From: Bacteroidota bacterium
GTDB lineage: Bacteria; Bacteroidota; Bacteroidia; Chitinophagales; Chitinophagaceae
DNA length: 43,881 bases
Assembly: GCA_018266555.1 (NCBI GenBank)
Contig: JAFEAF010000005.1
Coordinates: 1 to 43,881 of the forward strand
Direction of reading: 5' to 3'
The notes beneath the pieces were generated by a model. It ran no database searches. It had not been told where the DNA came from and saw nothing but the letters and a program-made list of their open reading frames with translations. Position numbers and translations under genes: made by a program. This document shows positions 42,280-43,881 of the stretch, in pieces (the first letter of the stretch is position 1; each line of letters begins with the position of its first letter).

Positions 42280-42873
42280 ATGGTACAATCAATTTATAAA
42301 TGGCTATGTGTATCATTTATTATATCAACTTTAAATATGAATTTTTCATATCATAAAGCCTTTTCCAAATTCCCCCTTTGGCATTCACCTTCGGCAAGCC
42401 TACTGCAACTGAAGGGAATAGGGGGGCTTCACCCTTTTCACGTCAGCACTACGGAGATCAATCATAATGCAAAGGACAATACACTGGAAATAACCTGCCG
42501 CATTTTCACTGATGATTTTGAAGCCATACTGGAAAAAAATTATAAAACCAAAGTGGACCTGACACATACGCCGGATGCAGCAAAGGCAAATACAAATAAG
42601 ATTGTGAGCGACTATATCGTAAAACATTTGCAGATAAAAGCGGATGGCATACCGGTTTCATTATCTTATCTCGGCTTTGAAATAGATAATGATGCGGTGG
42701 CAGTGTACCTTGAAGCGGATAGTATTCCTTCAGTGAAAAAAGTGGATGTAAACAATTCTATTCTCTACGATCAGTTTGATGACCAGGTAGAAATCATTCA
42801 TGTAATCATCGGCGGAAATCGAAAAAGTGACAAACTGAATTATCCGGATACGCAGGCGGCTTTTCAATTTTAA
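42280..42873 (+). CDS. DUF6702 family exported protein
   Basis: A 197-residue protein matching the DUF6702 family: HPFHVSTTEINHNAKDNTLE, ITCRIFTDDFEAILEKNYKT, KVDLTHTP and the C-terminal HVIIGGNRKSDKLNYPDTQA. The hydrophobic N-terminus (1-23) is a signal peptide. In relatives the signal is followed almost at once by HPFHV; here about 24 residues (27-50) intervene, encoded by an inverted-repeat element (42356-42429). The mature domain is predicted to be beta-rich. It is divergent from the hupE-M1 pair. Function unknown. Confidence 0.75.
   Translation: MVQSIYKWLCVSFIISTLNMNFSYHKAFSKFPLWHSPSASLLQLKGIGGLHPFHVSTTEINHNAKDNTLEITCRIFTDDFEAILEKNYKTKVDLTHTPDAAKANTNKIVSDYIVKHLQIKADGIPVSLSYLGFEIDNDAVAVYLEADSIPSVKKVDVNNSILYDQFDDQVEIIHVIIGGNRKSDKLNYPDTQAAFQF
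42356..42429 (+). repeat. In-frame inverted-repeat element inside the DUF6702 gene
   Basis: A 74-bp GC-richer island bounded by AAGCC (42356-42360) and GGCTT (42425-42429), with ATTCCC (42369-42374) and GGGAAT (42414-42419) inside, and a G6 run (42421-42426). It resembles the C-rich/G-rich intergenic palindromes of Bacteroidota. It adds about 24 codons without breaking the frame, between the signal peptide and the mature domain. Confidence 0.5.
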
Positions 42874-42937
42874 TTCTTTTTTCATTTTTTCCCGACCTGT
42901 ATTTTGAATATTAGATTCTCAAAAAAATATAAACAAA

Positions 42938-42960
42938 AGACCGCCTTAAAAAGACGGTCT
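42938..42960 (-). terminator. Terminator of the T9SS surface-protein gene
   Basis: AGACCG (42938-42943) pairs with CGGTCT (42955-42960), extended by CTT/AAG across one mismatch. On the minus strand it is followed by a T-rich tract (42924-42937). It lies 20 bp past the stop codon. Confidence 0.75.
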
Positions 42961-42980
42961 CTGAAATTTATCTTGCTATA

Positions 42981-43881
42981 TCATTTGGAAATAATCAATT
43001 CAACTGTTTGCTTGTTCCCTTTTTCATCTATAGCTGTGATTAAATACACTCCATGTGCATAGTTGTTGAGATTAATTTGATGCTGCGGAGATTTAGGAGA
43101 TGTATTGAACTTAAACTCCTGCAATTTTCTACCGGTTATATCACTCAGCAGTATCACAACATTGCCGTTGTATCCATCAAGCGATACATTTACTTTATCC
43201 TGTGCCGGATTAGGCGCTAATCTTATATGCTGAGATGAAACTTCAATTTTCCTCTGTGCCGATCCAGATGATGTTCTGTTAGCGCCGTCATCATTAATTA
43301 TAGTTCCAATACCTGTTCCTTTTGTAATTGTTGCATTCACGGCGCCAAGTAACACCACTTTGAAGGTTTCATCCGACTCAACAGTTTTGTCGCCTTTTAT
43401 TGTTATACTTATTGTTTCGGTTGTCTTTCCCGGCGAGAAAACAATGATGCCGAATTTTGCTATATAATCACTACCTGCCGTAGCCGTGCCATTTTGGGTT
43501 ATATAGCCTATCAGTACAATTTTCGATGATTTCTTATTCAGCTTTACTGTAAACTGCATTTGTTTAGTACCAGTATTGCCTTCAGTGATGGAATTATCAG
43601 ATATGGATACTTCCACAATATTAGTGGTGCAACCTTCATCTATCTGGCCATTGCAATTATCATCTATACCATTTCCACAGATTTCTATTGCCCCGGGATG
43701 CACGGAAGCATTGTTGTCGTTGCAGTCTGTATTATTAGCAACGCCACAGGCAACGGGAACGCCGGCCCCGTAACCATCCCCGTCATGATCAGCATAAAGA
43801 AGTTTGCTGTCATCACAATCTGAATTATTGGTCACATATCCAGTGGGCGGAATAGATGAACAAACTGTTGTTGAATTATTC
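42981..43881 (-). CDS. MopE/Calx-beta surface protein with T9SS C-terminal domain (partial)
   Basis: The 3' part of a larger gene: the frame stays open past 43835 to the window edge (decoding NNSTTVCSSIPPTGYVTNNS), so the N-terminus is outside. Domain order: a MopE-type metal-binding repeat (NNSDCDD, YADHDGDGYG, CGVANNTDCNDNNASVHPGA, ICGNGIDDNCNGQIDEGC), then a Calx-beta domain (EVSISDNSITEGNTGTKQMQ to IGTIINDD), then a type IX secretion sorting domain (IRLAPNPAQDKVNVSLDG, ITGRKLQEF, YAHGVYLITAIDEKGNKQ, ending in ISK). The protein would cross the outer membrane through the T9SS and be attached at or released from the cell surface; the Asp/Asn-rich repeats likely bind calcium. Larger relatives are adhesins or enzymes. 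Confidence 0.85.
   Translation of the reverse strand, partial: NNSTTVCSSIPPTGYVTNNSDCDDSKLLYADHDGDGYGAGVPVACGVANNTDCNDNNASVHPGAIEICGNGIDDNCNGQIDEGCTTNIVEVSISDNSITEGNTGTKQMQFTVKLNKKSSKIVLIGYITQNGTATAGSDYIAKFGIIVFSPGKTTETISITIKGDKTVESDETFKVVLLGAVNATITKGTGIGTIINDDGANRTSSGSAQRKIEVSSQHIRLAPNPAQDKVNVSLDGYNGNVVILLSDITGRKLQEFKFNTSPKSPQHQINLNNYAHGVYLITAIDEKGNKQTVELIISK

Overview
The window is chromosomal DNA of a Bacteroidota bacterium, most likely a member of the Chitinophagaceae or a close relative. Five things point there: low G+C; Bacteroidota-type promoters (TTG or TTTG, about 17-24 bp, then TAnnTTTG) with no real Shine-Dalgarno sequences; a type IX secretion C-terminal domain on the last gene; Bacteroidota-specific families (DUF6702, the sortilin/BNR exoprotein, the zinc-less L36); and the degenerate AT-rich intergenic repeats typical of this group. 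I see no tRNA, rRNA, CRISPR array, intact insertion sequence or integrase.

Layout. 1-2900: a fasciclin-domain lipoprotein, then a small scar of mobile or defence genes (a truncated Vsr remnant, an Ogr/Delta-like zinc finger, an HNH_2 endonuclease) and a gene-poor stretch. 2914-7528: an MprF-type aminoacyl-phospholipid synthase/flippase overlapping by 4 bp a VirJ/AcvB-type lipid hydrolase, then a secreted serine hydrolase with its own terminator. 7727-14723: a self-regulated efflux operon, TetR-TolC-HlyD-ATPase-ATPase-permease-permease, comparable to E. coli cecR-ybhGFSR but with YbhF split in two. 15301-19039: the alpha ribosomal operon infA-rpmJ-rpsM-rpsK-rpsD-rpoA-rplQ with its own promoter and terminator. 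19176-32173: a carbon/nitrogen block with PEP carboxylase, a beta-barrel porin, an ammonium transporter, glutamate synthase (gltD, gltB) and, divergently, carA. 32258-34037: type II dehydroquinase and an acetyl-CoA hydrolase/transferase family protein, both apparently on leaderless messages. 34263-43881: mostly exported proteins: an orphan Tyr-rich lipoprotein, a sortilin/BNR beta-propeller, a MORN-repeat protein, an esterase, an M1 metallopeptidase with a HupE/UreJ membrane protein and a divergent DUF6702 protein, and the 3' part of a MopE/Calx-beta/T9SS surface protein.

How the genes work together. Porin, Amt and GltBD form a co-oriented ammonium uptake and glutamate synthesis set, with PEP carboxylase refilling the TCA cycle and CarA consuming glutamine nitrogen. 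The MprF/VirJ pair looks like a synthesis/turnover couple for an aminoacylated lipid. The efflux operon carries every part of a tripartite pump plus its repressor, and an operator-like palindrome sits on its promoter.

Most noteworthy: two genes (the BNR propeller and DUF6702) appear to carry in-frame peptides derived from the organism's intergenic repeat families; the two efflux ATPases are complementary in their defects; the HupE-M1-DUF6702 set is a candidate functional module of unknown job; and several unlisted palindromes and hairpins sit at regulatory positions. I found no unambiguous, wholly new system.
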